25,939 bases of DNA from a virus. The stretch is from positions 1-25,939 of the IMG/VR virus record IMGVR_UViG_3300033145_000358; one strand, given 5' to 3'. The notes below the pieces were generated by a model, which saw only the letters and a program-made list of their open reading frames with translations, did not search any database and was not told where the DNA came from. The translations under genes and the position numbers were made by a program. Below are positions 1-7,183 of the stretch, one piece after another; the stretch's first letter is position 1, and each line of letters opens with the position of its first letter.

Positions 1-89
1 TAAAAAGAATCCTTTATCCCTGACCATTTACTATCCGCCAAGCCACCCAAATTGAAATTTTGAAGAGGAATTACATTTGAAGCCGGCAT
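1..89 (-). CDS. partial virion/tail-associated protein, N-terminus only
   Basis: The gene starts with ATG at 89 and runs off the left edge, so only 29 codons are visible. The peptide begins MPASNVIPLQNFNLGGL and continues with ADSKWSGIKDSF. The pattern 'IPLxNFNLGGLADSKWSG' is one I associate with large phage virion proteins encoded downstream of fibre-like genes, but the stretch is too short to assign a function. It follows the repeat protein by 18 bases on the same strand and continues the late block. The family recollection is an inference. Confidence 0.6.
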   Translation of the reverse strand, partial: MPASNVIPLQNFNLGGLADSKWSGIKDSF

Positions 90-107
90 AAGATTAATTA
101 TAGCCTA

Positions 108-1076
108 TTAGTAAGGTTTCGGTTTTCTTGTCCAGGTAGAAGAAGCTTTCCCCCCCTTAATCCAGGTAGCCACATTCTTAACAATTTTAGTGAAAGTAGC
201 AGTCGGTTTTGCTGTTTTACTGAAAGTATCATCAACATAGCGAGCCAAATTAGCACCTCCGTAACTTGCTCCACCAAAACCAAACGCACCATAACTTCCG
301 CTACCGTAATTTACAATTGTTACAGGAAGACTTTTAGCCTTTTTAGTGAACGTGGCTGTCAATTTCGCTACCTTCGTCCAGGGACTAATGAGAAGGCCGT
401 TTAGATAGCGCCGGATCGAATCAAAGAGATTAACGGTATCTGAGAGTGATTTACCCACTAACTTTGTTATACCGGTATCTACCATTGTCAGGGTATCGTT
501 AAAAGTTCTATAAAAAGTACGAAGAAGGGTAATGGTTTCGGACATGATGACAGTTTCGGAAAAAACCTTCTGAATATACCTAGATATTGTATCGGAGAGG
601 ACAATGGTGTCACTAAAAGTTCTGTACTGAGTTTTTAGAGTAACAAAGGTTTCAGAAAGAATAACGGTGTCGGCAAACGCCCTCTGCATGGCTTTTGCGA
701 TAGTTTCGGACATAATTACCGTATCAGAGAAAACTTTTTGAATATATCTACTAATGCTGTCGGCAACGGTAATTGTCTCAGAGAATGGTTTAGCAAGTAG
801 TGAACTGAAAGTATCGGCTACTATTACCGTTTCGGCTAAGGATCTTTGAATATACTTAGCAAAGGTTTCGGACATAGTAACAGTATCTGAGAGAGTTCTT
901 TGAAGGTACTTGGCAAAAGTCTCAGACATAGTGACAGCATCATCAAAAGTCCGGGCAAACACTATTTCAATGGTATCGGCCAGGATAACGGTATCATCCA
1001 GGGTCTTAGTCCAGTCTGTGTAGTAGGCGGGGATTCCACCGTAGCTTATTTCTCCGTAAGAATTGTATCCGTACAT
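108..1076 (-). CDS. virion-like protein with eleven 18-19-residue tandem repeats
   Basis: A 322-aa protein of unknown function. Residues about 23-225 are eleven degenerate repeats of 18-19 residues with the core (F/L)(S/A/D)(D/E)TVxMSETFAKYIQR. Each has an acidic DT or ET turn, an alternating beta-like TVxMS strand and a basic end. The N-terminus (MYGYNSYGEISYGG) and residues about 255-280 (YGSGSYGAFGFGGASYGG) are Gly/Tyr rich and resemble each other. The Lys-rich C-terminal part repeats the unit 'ATFTKxxK'. There is no signal peptide or membrane segment. Its place among fibre-like genes suggests a virion or adhesion role. The start at 1076 is an ATG with an AU-rich leader and no Shine-Dalgarno. 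The gene is convincing; the function is open. Confidence 0.8.
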   Translation of the reverse strand: MYGYNSYGEISYGGIPAYYTDWTKTLDDTVILADTIEIVFARTFDDAVTMSETFAKYLQRTLSDTVTMSETFAKYIQRSLAETVIVADTFSSLLAKPFSETITVADSISRYIQKVFSDTVIMSETIAKAMQRAFADTVILSETFVTLKTQYRTFSDTIVLSDTISRYIQKVFSETVIMSETITLLRTFYRTFNDTLTMVDTGITKLVGKSLSDTVNLFDSIRRYLNGLLISPWTKVAKLTATFTKKAKSLPVTIVNYGSGSYGAFGFGGASYGGANLARYVDDTFSKTAKPTATFTKIVKNVATWIKGGKASSTWTRKPKPY

Positions 1077-1098
1077 GCATTTTTATTTATAGTTACTT

Positions 1099-1779
1099 TT
1101 AAAGATTATCTGATCTTGATAATTGTGTCCATCCGGTTGCCGCTTTAAAAAGAACGATTTTATCAGCTTGGTTGGTCATTACAAAATCACTACCTATTCT
1201 TAAACCACTTACGTGTTTAACCGTAACCACACGAGCTGAGGTAACAGTTTGTAAAATTAAAATATCTCCAATCGCCCCTCCATTTATTGTGTCTAAATCA
1301 TCAGTTCCTGCATCTTCAAAAGTATCAACTTGGTGGTAACTGTGAGTGACTGTTATCTCTCCATCAGTGTCTATGGTTAATTCCGCTCCTTCACCAAAAT
1401 TAAGCTTGGCAACTGTTATATCTGAGTGTGTTCCATCATCATCATGTTCGGTCTCAAATATAGCATCCTGATCGTCTAAAATTTTCTTCGTAATTGCTAA
1501 AAATACCTCATCTCCCGCTACAATAGTCCTGGGATCTGAACTCTCCTGCTCTCTAACAATAGTAAAAGTATCACTTGTCAATGCCGTCACTCTCACAATT
1601 TCTGAATTGGCAAGAGTTGGAACTTCTCTGAAAGGTTTAACTACAAGATTATATTCTTCGACTGCTGGATCCGGGAACCTAGCACCATGTCCGGAAGTCA
1701 AAATCAATTCAGTACCACTAGCGGCGGGGGTAGGAGCAGTTAAAACCGTACCATAACTAAAGTTCTTACGATTGTCCAT
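1099..1779 (-). CDS. fibre-like virion protein
   Basis: A 226-aa protein. Residues 1-110 have the layout of phage fibre or appendage N-terminal domains: beta-rich, with 'TIVREQESSDPRTIVAGDEV' followed by 'FLAITKKILDD'. This 'REQ..S.p..h.aGd' pattern recurs in virion proteins that attach fibres. The middle is acidic (ETEHDDDGTHSDI). The C-terminus, from 'GDILILQTVTSARVVTVKH', looks like the beta-rich tip domain that ends many fibre proteins ('gdilvLrtv.saRtvtvk'). ATG at 1779; it lies 22 bases from each neighbour. Assignment rests on pattern memory, not on an alignment. Confidence 0.7.
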   Translation of the reverse strand: MDNRKNFSYGTVLTAPTPAASGTELILTSGHGARFPDPAVEEYNLVVKPFREVPTLANSEIVRVTALTSDTFTIVREQESSDPRTIVAGDEVFLAITKKILDDQDAIFETEHDDDGTHSDITVAKLNFGEGAELTIDTDGEITVTHSYHQVDTFEDAGTDDLDTINGGAIGDILILQTVTSARVVTVKHVSGLRIGSDFVMTNQADKIVLFKAATGWTQLSRSDNL

Positions 1780-1801
1780 GTCTAATTATAGACTATTTGA
1801 T

Positions 1802-2449
1802 TTAGGTAGTGACCTTGATATTGTGTGTGATCTGCAAACTGTCGCCCGATACCACATTCACGGCTGAAAACAATTGCCTAGCCGCCAATACTCCACCGGA
1901 AGAATTATTATCCAAAATGCCTTCCTCAGTAACAGCAAAAGTGCCGGTAAAAGTGAACGTCTTAATCCATCTTTCAGTATCCCCGGTAGTAGAATCTGTT
2001 TGATTAGATACCGAAGCGGCCCCTCTTTCTCCACCATTAGTTGTTATTTCTGAATTTAAAGCAGTATCACCAGCGGCAGGGCCACCGGCTCCTATTCCAA
2101 TAGCAATAGCCGTCATTGGTGAAGTTGTTGTTCCCCCCAGCTGATCTGCTACAGCGGCCTTACCAACGGTAGGAACTAAATTACTCTTGACAGCCTGATT
2201 CGTCCATCTTCCGGTTATAAAAGGGATTCTCAGATCAATTCTAAAAACCTTAGAAAAGAAAGACCAAACAAAATTCTCAGCAAATATAGGCTTAGAAGCC
2301 CAATCAAGAAGGACACCCACATCCTCTTTAGCGCTTACTAGGCCACTCAGCATAGCTTCTTTGACTGCGTATAGCTTGGCTGTATCAAAAAGCCTTCTGG
2401 ACACCGTTCCTTTAAGCCCTGCCTCACTATTAAATACTTTTGTTTTCAT
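1802..2449 (-). CDS. phage virion protein, tail or fibre type
   Basis: A 215-aa protein. The N-terminal 85 residues include an amphipathic, partly hydrophobic stretch (FAENFVWSFFSKVFRI). The C-terminal 115 residues follow a layout I recognise from phage virion proteins: 'AIAIGIGAGGPAAGDTALNSE', then Gly/Ser/Thr-rich strands, 'AVTEEGILDNNSSGGVLAAR' and 'SAVNVVSGDSLQITHNIKV'. The order 'G.g..a....L..Ei', 'EeGifd..sgG.lla', 'vv.gDsl.it..i' is typical. Its ATG overlaps the stop of the upstream 72-aa gene by four bases (ATGA), suggesting coupled translation. The exact position in the particle is unknown. Confidence 0.75.
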   Translation of the reverse strand: MKTKVFNSEAGLKGTVSRRLFDTAKLYAVKEAMLSGLVSAKEDVGVLLDWASKPIFAENFVWSFFSKVFRIDLRIPFITGRWTNQAVKSNLVPTVGKAAVADQLGGTTTSPMTAIAIGIGAGGPAAGDTALNSEITTNGGERGAASVSNQTDSTTGDTERWIKTFTFTGTFAVTEEGILDNNSSGGVLAARQLFSAVNVVSGDSLQITHNIKVTT

Positions 2450-2664
2450 TTCTTTACCACCTTTTCAATTGCTTCCTCTTTGTAAAAACTAACACCATGT
2501 ACAATCTTTTTCTCTTTAATATCAACCTCTTTGGAAGTAACTTTATATGTAAAACTTTCCCCATCATAGGAAAAGCCTAAAACTTCATGCTCCTCTTCGC
2601 TCGAATCTTTTATGTCTAAAACCTTATCGCCAACATTAAATTTCTGTTTTGTCTCCTTAACCAT
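2446..2664 (-). CDS. small charged phage protein of unknown function
   Basis: 72 residues, Lys/Glu rich. It contains 'KFNVGDKVLDIK', 'HEVLGFSYDGESFTYKV' and a Lys-rich end, so a small beta-barrel fold (SH3 or KOW-like) is possible. That is only a guess from the alternating hydrophobic pattern. I chose the ATG at 2664 over an in-frame TTG two codons upstream (2670), because AAGGA lies nine bases before the ATG. The stop overlaps the start of the following virion gene (ATGA), so translation is probably coupled. Confidence 0.7.
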   Translation of the reverse strand: MVKETKQKFNVGDKVLDIKDSSEEEHEVLGFSYDGESFTYKVTSKEVDIKEKKIVHGVSFYKEEAIEKVVKK

Positions 2665-2694
2665 ATTCAATTATCCTTGTTTAATCAATAAAAA

Positions 2695-3441
2695 TCAATA
2701 GTCCTGACCATCATTACCTCTGCTGGAAGCCGGAGGAAGATCCCCAATAACCTCTCGATCCAGGTTTGCCGGTTTGAGTGAAGCTATTGCCTCAGCCTTA
2801 TCATCTTTATAATTTTTTTCTGTTTCGCTTAAAGGAATCGGTTTTTCACGACTTTCCTTGTAATCAATAATTACTCCGGTAGCCCAAGTCCTATGCATTT
2901 CTCTCGGTATTCCGTGTGTGGTTGTAGACGGATCCTGACTCATATCACTAGTAGCACTCAAATCACCTATAGCTGTAGGCCAAGTATTACACCAAACCCT
3001 CAAACCATCAGTAACATCGACAATTGACCCGGAATAAATCATCAGGGACTTTCTCAAAAGATCGAATCTCGCACCATAAAGGTTTCCCTTGCTTACCCTG
3101 GAATTATTAAATCTTGCAGTGATATCAGCCTCAGTTGTAATTGGAGCATCGTACTGAGTCATATCAAACTCTTCAAGTTCAATGTAGTTAGTTTCATCTA
3201 ATTTAGCCTCAACGCGCTTGAAGCTAGAGAGTATATCTTGGGGTAGGGGATAGTCTCTCTGATCTACTACTAGGTCTGTGTACTGTGGGATCAATAAAAT
3301 GTCCTCATCGGCCTCTAAGATAGCCTTAGCAAGCTCGTCCTGCCTAACCGCCATCAGAGCAAGGATCTGGGCATCAGTAAAAGTTGTCGAACTAGTGCGT
3401 GTCTTGAATCGAACGTAGGTTGCAAATTCAGCAGGGGTCAT
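2695..3441 (-). CDS. probable head-tail adaptor (connector) protein
   Basis: A 248-aa protein. The N-terminus ('MTPAEFATYVRFKTRTSS', 'TFTDAQILALMAVRQDELAK') is helical and resembles the helical bundle of phage adaptors that bind beneath the portal. The middle 'YPLPQDILSSFKRVEAKLD' and 'LRVWCNTWPTAIGDLS', followed by 'IPREMHRTWATGVIIDYKES', match the usual adaptor order: a 'Y.LP.dil...r....' strand, then an 'ip...h..i...a...y.e' helix. It lies between capsid-region genes and fibre-like genes, where such adaptors usually are. The leader is AU-rich (ACAATAAATC before ATG) without a clear Shine-Dalgarno. Family is inferred from pattern and context. Confidence 0.65.
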   Translation of the reverse strand: MTPAEFATYVRFKTRTSSTTFTDAQILALMAVRQDELAKAILEADEDILLIPQYTDLVVDQRDYPLPQDILSSFKRVEAKLDETNYIELEEFDMTQYDAPITTEADITARFNNSRVSKGNLYGARFDLLRKSLMIYSGSIVDVTDGLRVWCNTWPTAIGDLSATSDMSQDPSTTTHGIPREMHRTWATGVIIDYKESREKPIPLSETEKNYKDDKAEAIASLKPANLDREVIGDLPPASSRGNDGQDY

Positions 3442-3456
3442 GATTTATTGTACCAC

Positions 3457-3936
3457 TTAGGCGGCTACAATTAATCCGTCAGAAGATAGTGGCCTCCAAA
3501 AACAGTAGTAGTCTAATTCTCCGGCAGTAATGTTAGCCGTGCCGACTGTTTGAATGATATCTAACCCACCACCAATGGGATGAATTTTAGGAGTCGAACC
3601 CTCACCCAGAGCAGGGGTTGAATCCACCCAAGCCATGTTTACATCAAAAGTAGTAGTATCGGCTATCTGAGCTAATAAAATAGCTGTGTTACCGACCAGT
3701 CCGGCCTCCAAAGTAGCCGCGCCAACTAATGAAACAGAACAAATCCCTAACAAATAAGCCTGAACATTGCCGGTGACTGTGAAAAGAGTAGCGGGATTTC
3801 CTGTACCACCGGTATAATCTCCTGGATCATTCACGGTAGCACCAGCAAACACCATGTTCTTTTCGGCTCTAAAAGGGAGAAGGGAATAGAGAGGTTTGCC
3901 TTGTCCGTCCAAATCCATTACGGCTTTATATATCAT
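3457..3936 (-). CDS. small beta-rich virion-associated protein
   Basis: 159 residues, Gly/Ala/Thr rich with alternating hydrophobics. Landmarks are 'LFTVTGNVQAYLLGICSVSL', 'LEAGLVGNTAILLAQIADTT', 'DVNMAWVDSTPALGE' and a C-terminal 'DYYCFWRPLSSDGLIVAA'. This order (a 'vtG.v...i.gv' strand, then 'leaGv.gntaaliaqt', then 'W.d.tp') is one I associate with small phage structural proteins encoded near the capsid gene. The stop of the 46-aa zinc-binding gene lies four bases upstream of this ATG. Decoration or neck roles are possible; nothing here decides. Confidence 0.65.
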   Translation of the reverse strand: MIYKAVMDLDGQGKPLYSLLPFRAEKNMVFAGATVNDPGDYTGGTGNPATLFTVTGNVQAYLLGICSVSLVGAATLEAGLVGNTAILLAQIADTTTFDVNMAWVDSTPALGEGSTPKIHPIGGGLDIIQTVGTANITAGELDYYCFWRPLSSDGLIVAA

Positions 3937-3940
3937 GGGG

Positions 3941-4081
3941 TTATTTCCCCCTTTTCTTTTCCAGTCCTTCCGGATTACACTCAGGGCAAGCTACTGCACC
4001 AGCAAAACCCACACCACTACAAACTTTACAATTTTTGTTTGTTTTTGCGTATTGTTTAACTTTCTTTTTAGTTTTCCCCAT
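3941..4081 (-). CDS. 46-aa putative zinc-binding peptide
   Basis: A short gene of 46 codons between two structural genes. The peptide starts with a Lys-rich tract (MGKTKKKVKQYAKTNKN). It then has CKVCSGVGFAGAVACPEC, that is Cys-X2-Cys at residues 18 and 21 and Cys-X2-Cys at 32 and 35. The CxxCxGxG spacing resembles a single DnaJ-type zinc knuckle. The start is ATG at 4081 and the stop TAA is four bases before the next gene's ATG, so it fills an otherwise empty slot exactly. A role is not evident; such knuckles can bind nucleic acid or protein. Confidence 0.6.
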   Translation of the reverse strand: MGKTKKKVKQYAKTNKNCKVCSGVGFAGAVACPECNPEGLEKKRGK

Positions 4082-4088
4082 ATTATTT

Positions 4089-5030
4089 TTAAGTTGTTAT
4101 TGCAACAGCTCCACGATAATTTAATCCTGCATTGTAGGTACTGTAATCGAAACAAACATCGTCGCTTGCGTAGTTTATAAACCTATTTCCATCAATCGCC
4201 CAATCGCTTACCGCAGGAGTTGGAAGGTTAATTGCTATACAATTTCCACCCTCAACAGTGAAGAACAAATTGTTTAAAATCTGTCCCATTGGAGCAGTGG
4301 CATCGTAGCAGTCAATTGCAATCCAAGTAGCACCATTGCCAATAGTCGTAAAAGTATTGCCTCTAATTATACCTCTGGTAGCTGAAAGCCAATCAACCAT
4401 TGGTACTCCAGCTGATCCACCTTTCCAAAAATCATTGTTTTCAATAACAATAGAATCGGCATCATGGGAAGCCGCTGTACCCATTTGAATAGCCTGAGTA
4501 TTTGCAGATGCGGGAGCATAGAAATAATTATCGTGAATCCATACACCATAGCTTGCTGCCGTGTCTGATACTTTTATTCCAGTAGAAGTTGTGCTGTTAT
4601 AAGGAGTAAGTCTAAATCCAGCAACTTCTACATTGTGAGCGCCATTAATACTGATAATGTCAGTATCTGCTACTCCGTGCATCCTAATCTCTGTTCGTGT
4701 TAAAGCTCTTCCTGGCCCCATTTGAGCCGCTAGAAGTTTGAAATTACTTTGAGTAATAGCAATGGTGGCCGGTTCTTCATTATATTGATTAGGAGCAACA
4801 TAAACAACATCGTCATCACTAGCCGCCGCGACTGCTTCTGTAATAGTCTTAAAAGCTTTATCCCATGTCTTTCCATCCCCACTACCAGCAACATCTTTAT
4901 TAACAAACCACTTATCACCAACAATATAGCCAGTAGTAAGATTCTGGGCATACACCGCAAAATCCGCAAGATACTTTTGGAGTCCTAAATTACCGTGTAC
5001 TGTTTCTTGTGTTAATCCTGGTCTTTGCAT
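4089..5030 (-). CDS. right-handed parallel beta-helix virion protein
   Basis: A 313-aa protein. After a short N-terminal region it has 'GSGDGKTWDKAFKTITEAVA', the motif that opens many pectate-lyase-like right-handed beta-helix domains in phage tailspikes. Regular rungs follow, rich in Asn/Asp and I/V pairs ('ISINGAHNVEVAGFRL', 'VIENNDFWKG', 'IIRGNTFTTIGNG', 'ILNNLFFTVEGGN', 'AIDGNRFINY'). No signal peptide or catalytic residues could be assigned, so it may be structural, glycan-binding or depolymerising. It lies between the duplicated pair and an adaptor-like gene. ATG at 5030 has an AU-rich leader (AATAAAATAAAATC). The 393-aa protein at 11460-12641 shares the opening motif. Confidence 0.75.
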   Translation of the reverse strand: MQRPGLTQETVHGNLGLQKYLADFAVYAQNLTTGYIVGDKWFVNKDVAGSGDGKTWDKAFKTITEAVAAASDDDVVYVAPNQYNEEPATIAITQSNFKLLAAQMGPGRALTRTEIRMHGVADTDIISINGAHNVEVAGFRLTPYNSTTSTGIKVSDTAASYGVWIHDNYFYAPASANTQAIQMGTAASHDADSIVIENNDFWKGGSAGVPMVDWLSATRGIIRGNTFTTIGNGATWIAIDCYDATAPMGQILNNLFFTVEGGNCIAINLPTPAVSDWAIDGNRFINYASDDVCFDYSTYNAGLNYRGAVAITT

Positions 5031-5048
5031 GATTTTATTTTATTATAA

Positions 5049-5558
5049 TTATTGTGCCGCGTCAAACCTCGGAGATAAAAATCCGATATTGTAAAAAGTA
5101 TCAGTTAAGTGACCCGCGCTTAAAAGATCGGAGCTTGCATCAAAGTCTGTAGCTCCAGCGGCAACCTGTATTCTTGCATAACCAAGTGGAGTCAAACCTG
5201 TGGGAATGGCTGGAAGCAATGCTCCACCATCAGTAGAAGCAATGACTCCCATGTGGAGAGTTAGAGCATCAGAAGCATCAATACACACAAGATAGCAAGC
5301 CTCTTGAACCGAATCAGCATCAGCGGGAATGTCGTGGGTAGTAGCTGTAAAAGCTACCTCAGCACCGGTTCCAGTATAAAAAACTCCATTGTTTAGATAT
5401 GCCGGGGAATTACCCATTTTAACTTTAGCGGCGCTACCGGTTCCAATAACAATCCCCGGATCGGCCAAAGCGCGGTACTTGAGATTCGTATTCAATTCAT
5501 CAAAAACATCCATCAATTGCTGATGAGATAGTGATTTTGTTTTGGCTAGTGCTTCCAT
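5049..5558 (-). CDS. virion-like protein, second copy of a tandem pair
   Basis: 169 residues, clearly paralogous along its whole length to the upstream gene (5560-6069) and exactly the same length. Shared blocks are 'KTKxLSHQxLMDxFDELNTN', 'FTATTHDIPADAD', 'VQEACYLxC', 'IPTGLTPxGY' and 'GFLSPRFDA'. The frame is open further upstream to 5630, but homology with the paralogue fixes the start at the ATG at 5558. That ATG lies one base after the paralogue's TAA stop (TAA T ATG). A short helix followed by a beta-rich domain, located just downstream of the major capsid gene, suits a capsid decoration or head-fibre protein. That role is inferred from position only. Confidence 0.75.
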   Translation of the reverse strand: MEALAKTKSLSHQQLMDVFDELNTNLKYRALADPGIVIGTGSAAKVKMGNSPAYLNNGVFYTGTGAEVAFTATTHDIPADADSVQEACYLVCIDASDALTLHMGVIASTDGGALLPAIPTGLTPLGYARIQVAAGATDFDASSDLLSAGHLTDTFYNIGFLSPRFDAAQ

Positions 5559-5559
5559 A

Positions 5560-6069
5560 TTATTGTTCTGCGTCAAATCTTGGGGATAAGAATCCAAGAT
5601 TGACATAAGCATCAGTAATCCAAGTTTCACTCAAATCATCTGTAGTTGCATTGAAATCATCCGTTCCGGCGGCAACTGTAACTCTTACATAACCAATTGG
5701 GGTTAGACCTGTAGGAATTTCTGGTAACAAAGCATTGCCAGAACCAGAAGCAATCTCTCCCATGTGTACAGTGGCAGTACCAGCGGCGTTCAAACATAAA
5801 AGGTAACAAGCTTCCTGGACTGTATCAGCGTCAGCAGGAATATCATGAGTGGTGGCGGTAAAAGCAATGTTGTCCAAAGCTGATTTGGATTTGAAAATAC
5901 CATTGTGTAGATATTTAACAGTAGAAGTAAATTTAAACTGTGTAGCGGTAGCAGAAATAGCCAAAGTCGGAATAGTTAAAGCCCGGTATTTCAGGTTTGT
6001 ATTCAGCTCATCAAACGTATCCATTAACTCCTGGTGAGAGAGTCCTTTTGTTTTATTTAGTACGTCCAT
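5560..6069 (-). CDS. virion-like protein, first copy of a tandem pair
   Basis: 169 residues; the first gene downstream of the major capsid gene and a full-length paralogue of 5049-5558. Roughly half or more of the positions look identical by eye. The helix 'GLSHQELMDTFDELNTNL' at the N-terminus and 'AFTATTHDIPADADTVQEAC' in the middle are the best-conserved parts. The segment around residues 35-65 is the most divergent, which is what would be expected of surface-exposed loops. AAGGA about six bases before the ATG gives a good ribosome site, unlike most structural genes here. Decoration or fibre protein is the best guess; I recognise no named family. Confidence 0.75.
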   Translation of the reverse strand: MDVLNKTKGLSHQELMDTFDELNTNLKYRALTIPTLAISATATQFKFTSTVKYLHNGIFKSKSALDNIAFTATTHDIPADADTVQEACYLLCLNAAGTATVHMGEIASGSGNALLPEIPTGLTPIGYVRVTVAAGTDDFNATTDDLSETWITDAYVNLGFLSPRFDAEQ

Positions 6070-6105
6070 AATTTTTCCTTTATTTAACCTAACCTGGCCT
6101 AACTA

Positions 6106-7068
6106 TTATTCTGTTACTGCATGTTCTATTCTGCCGATCCAGGATTGATTTAATATTCTAGCAACGTAGGTAGCTTTCCAGCCACTTGTAGCTCTCTGAT
6201 TAAGTGGATCCTCACCCGAACCCAAAGGTTTAACAATGTTTTTAAGAGCCTCGCCGGAAATTCGGGTTTGAGCATAAGCCCTTGTCCCGAAGATCAGGGT
6301 ACAGTGAACGGTAGTAACTAAGGTTCCAGCTTTTGTTTTAGCTTCTGTAGTCATTAAGAACCTGACGTTAGATACTGCGCCAACCTCATCATCCATTACA
6401 TTAGATTTATTCGGATATTTCTCAACTGGTGTCCACCCGGTAGCATCGTCTAAGTCAAAAAGAGTATCTTCACTTATGATTCCAATAAAGGATCTACCAA
6501 CCGGTGAAGTGTTATATCCAGTGGAAGGATCAATCATTTTCATAACAGGTTTAGCGTTGTTTCCTCGAAGAGTCCTGACCATCTCTTTAACTTCGGCTCT
6601 ATTCAATTTCATCGCTGGGCCAACCTCAGCAGTAGTAGTGGCTGTTGAAGCGTACTGAATAGTAGTGCCGGCGGAAATAATATCTCTACAAAGTGTGTCT
6701 AAAGTAAGACCAACCTGATCTCCCAAAACTTCCTCAGCTACGTCAGTCAAAACCGGATCATAGCTTTGCATGTCAACGATATCGGTCACGGTAACATAAT
6801 CACCATATTGTAGAACCGTAGCGGTAAGGTCAGTCGTTGAAAGTTGTTTGCCGGCAGGAGTAACACCCTCAGAAAGAGGTGTGGTAGCAGCGGCCAATAC
6901 TCCATATCTGCGGAATTTAACTACGTTTGTTCCACCCTTGCGTGGAATATCTTTGATTTGTGCAAAACGATTGTGGATGAGAGAAGGAGTTGCTCTATCA
7001 AGCAATAACTTGTTGTAAAAGTTATTAACCTCTGCTGGAATTTCTGTTCTTGTTGTTAGATCTGGCAT
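6106..7068 (-). CDS. major capsid protein, N4-gp56 family
   Basis: A 320-aa protein forming the capsid shell. The N-terminus 'TTRTEIPAEVNNFYNKLLLD' followed by 'KGGTNVVKFRRYGVLAAAT' and 'TPLSEGVTPAGKQLS' matches the N4-gp56 capsid family, as does 'VLQYGDYVTVTDIVDMQSYD'. Further family marks are 'GDQVGLTLDTLCRDII', the helix 'KLNRAEVKEMVRTLRGNNAK' and the late 'IFGTRAYAQTRISG'. The length is usual for the family. It has its own promoter about 80 bases upstream, and a strong hairpin with a U-run lies between promoter and ATG. The leader just before the ATG (TAAAAAATAAATC) has no Shine-Dalgarno, although this should be one of the most highly translated genes. Confidence 0.93.
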   Translation of the reverse strand: MPDLTTRTEIPAEVNNFYNKLLLDRATPSLIHNRFAQIKDIPRKGGTNVVKFRRYGVLAAATTPLSEGVTPAGKQLSTTDLTATVLQYGDYVTVTDIVDMQSYDPVLTDVAEEVLGDQVGLTLDTLCRDIISAGTTIQYASTATTTAEVGPAMKLNRAEVKEMVRTLRGNNAKPVMKMIDPSTGYNTSPVGRSFIGIISEDTLFDLDDATGWTPVEKYPNKSNVMDDEVGAVSNVRFLMTTEAKTKAGTLVTTVHCTLIFGTRAYAQTRISGEALKNIVKPLGSGEDPLNQRATSGWKATYVARILNQSWIGRIEHAVTE

Positions 7069-7084
7069 GATTTATTTTTTATAT

Positions 7085-7116
7085 AAAAAAAGCGCCTGGC
7101 CTTTCGACCTTGCGCT
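7085..7116 (-). terminator. hairpin with GNRA loop and U-run in the capsid leader
   Basis: Read leftward, the RNA is AGCGC AA GGUC GAAA GGCC AG GCGCU followed by a run of seven U. This gives a 5-bp and a 4-bp helix around a 2x2 internal loop, capped by a GAAA tetraloop. The shape is that of an intrinsic terminator. It ends 17 bases before the capsid ATG and is downstream of the capsid promoter. It may be an attenuator, a boundary that stops read-through from the scaffold transcript, or a stabilising 5' hairpin. Confidence 0.65.
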
Positions 7117-7130
7117 CGGTTTTTCCGTTA
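7116..7130 (-). repeat. 15-base leader element, copy 1
   Basis: Leftward sequence TAACGGAAAAACCGA, identical over all 15 bases to the copy at 8381-8395. It contains a small dyad, CGG-AAAAA-CCG. Here it begins 15 bases after the -10 box and abuts the leader hairpin. It lies in the 5' untranslated leader of the capsid gene. Confidence 0.75.
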
Positions 7131-7145
7131 CGACTAATCCCTTTA

Positions 7146-7175
7146 ATAATAAAGGAAGTAAAACCAGCCTGTCAA
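7146..7175 (-). promoter_or_regulatory. sigma-70-type promoter of the capsid gene
   Basis: TTGACA (7175 to 7170), an 18-base spacer, then TATTAT (7151 to 7146), reading leftward in the gap between the 176-aa gene and the capsid gene. The -35 is a perfect consensus. The same arrangement, with identical boxes and spacer length, occurs before the scaffold gene at 8402-8431. The predicted start of transcription is near 7139, giving a leader of about 70 bases. Confidence 0.75.
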
Positions 7176-7183
7176 GAAGATGA

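Noticed and set aside
5560-5630. Upstream extension of the second tandem-copy gene to 5630
   Set aside because: The extension overlaps the first copy in another frame and has no counterpart in the paralogue, whose start aligns with the ATG at 5558.
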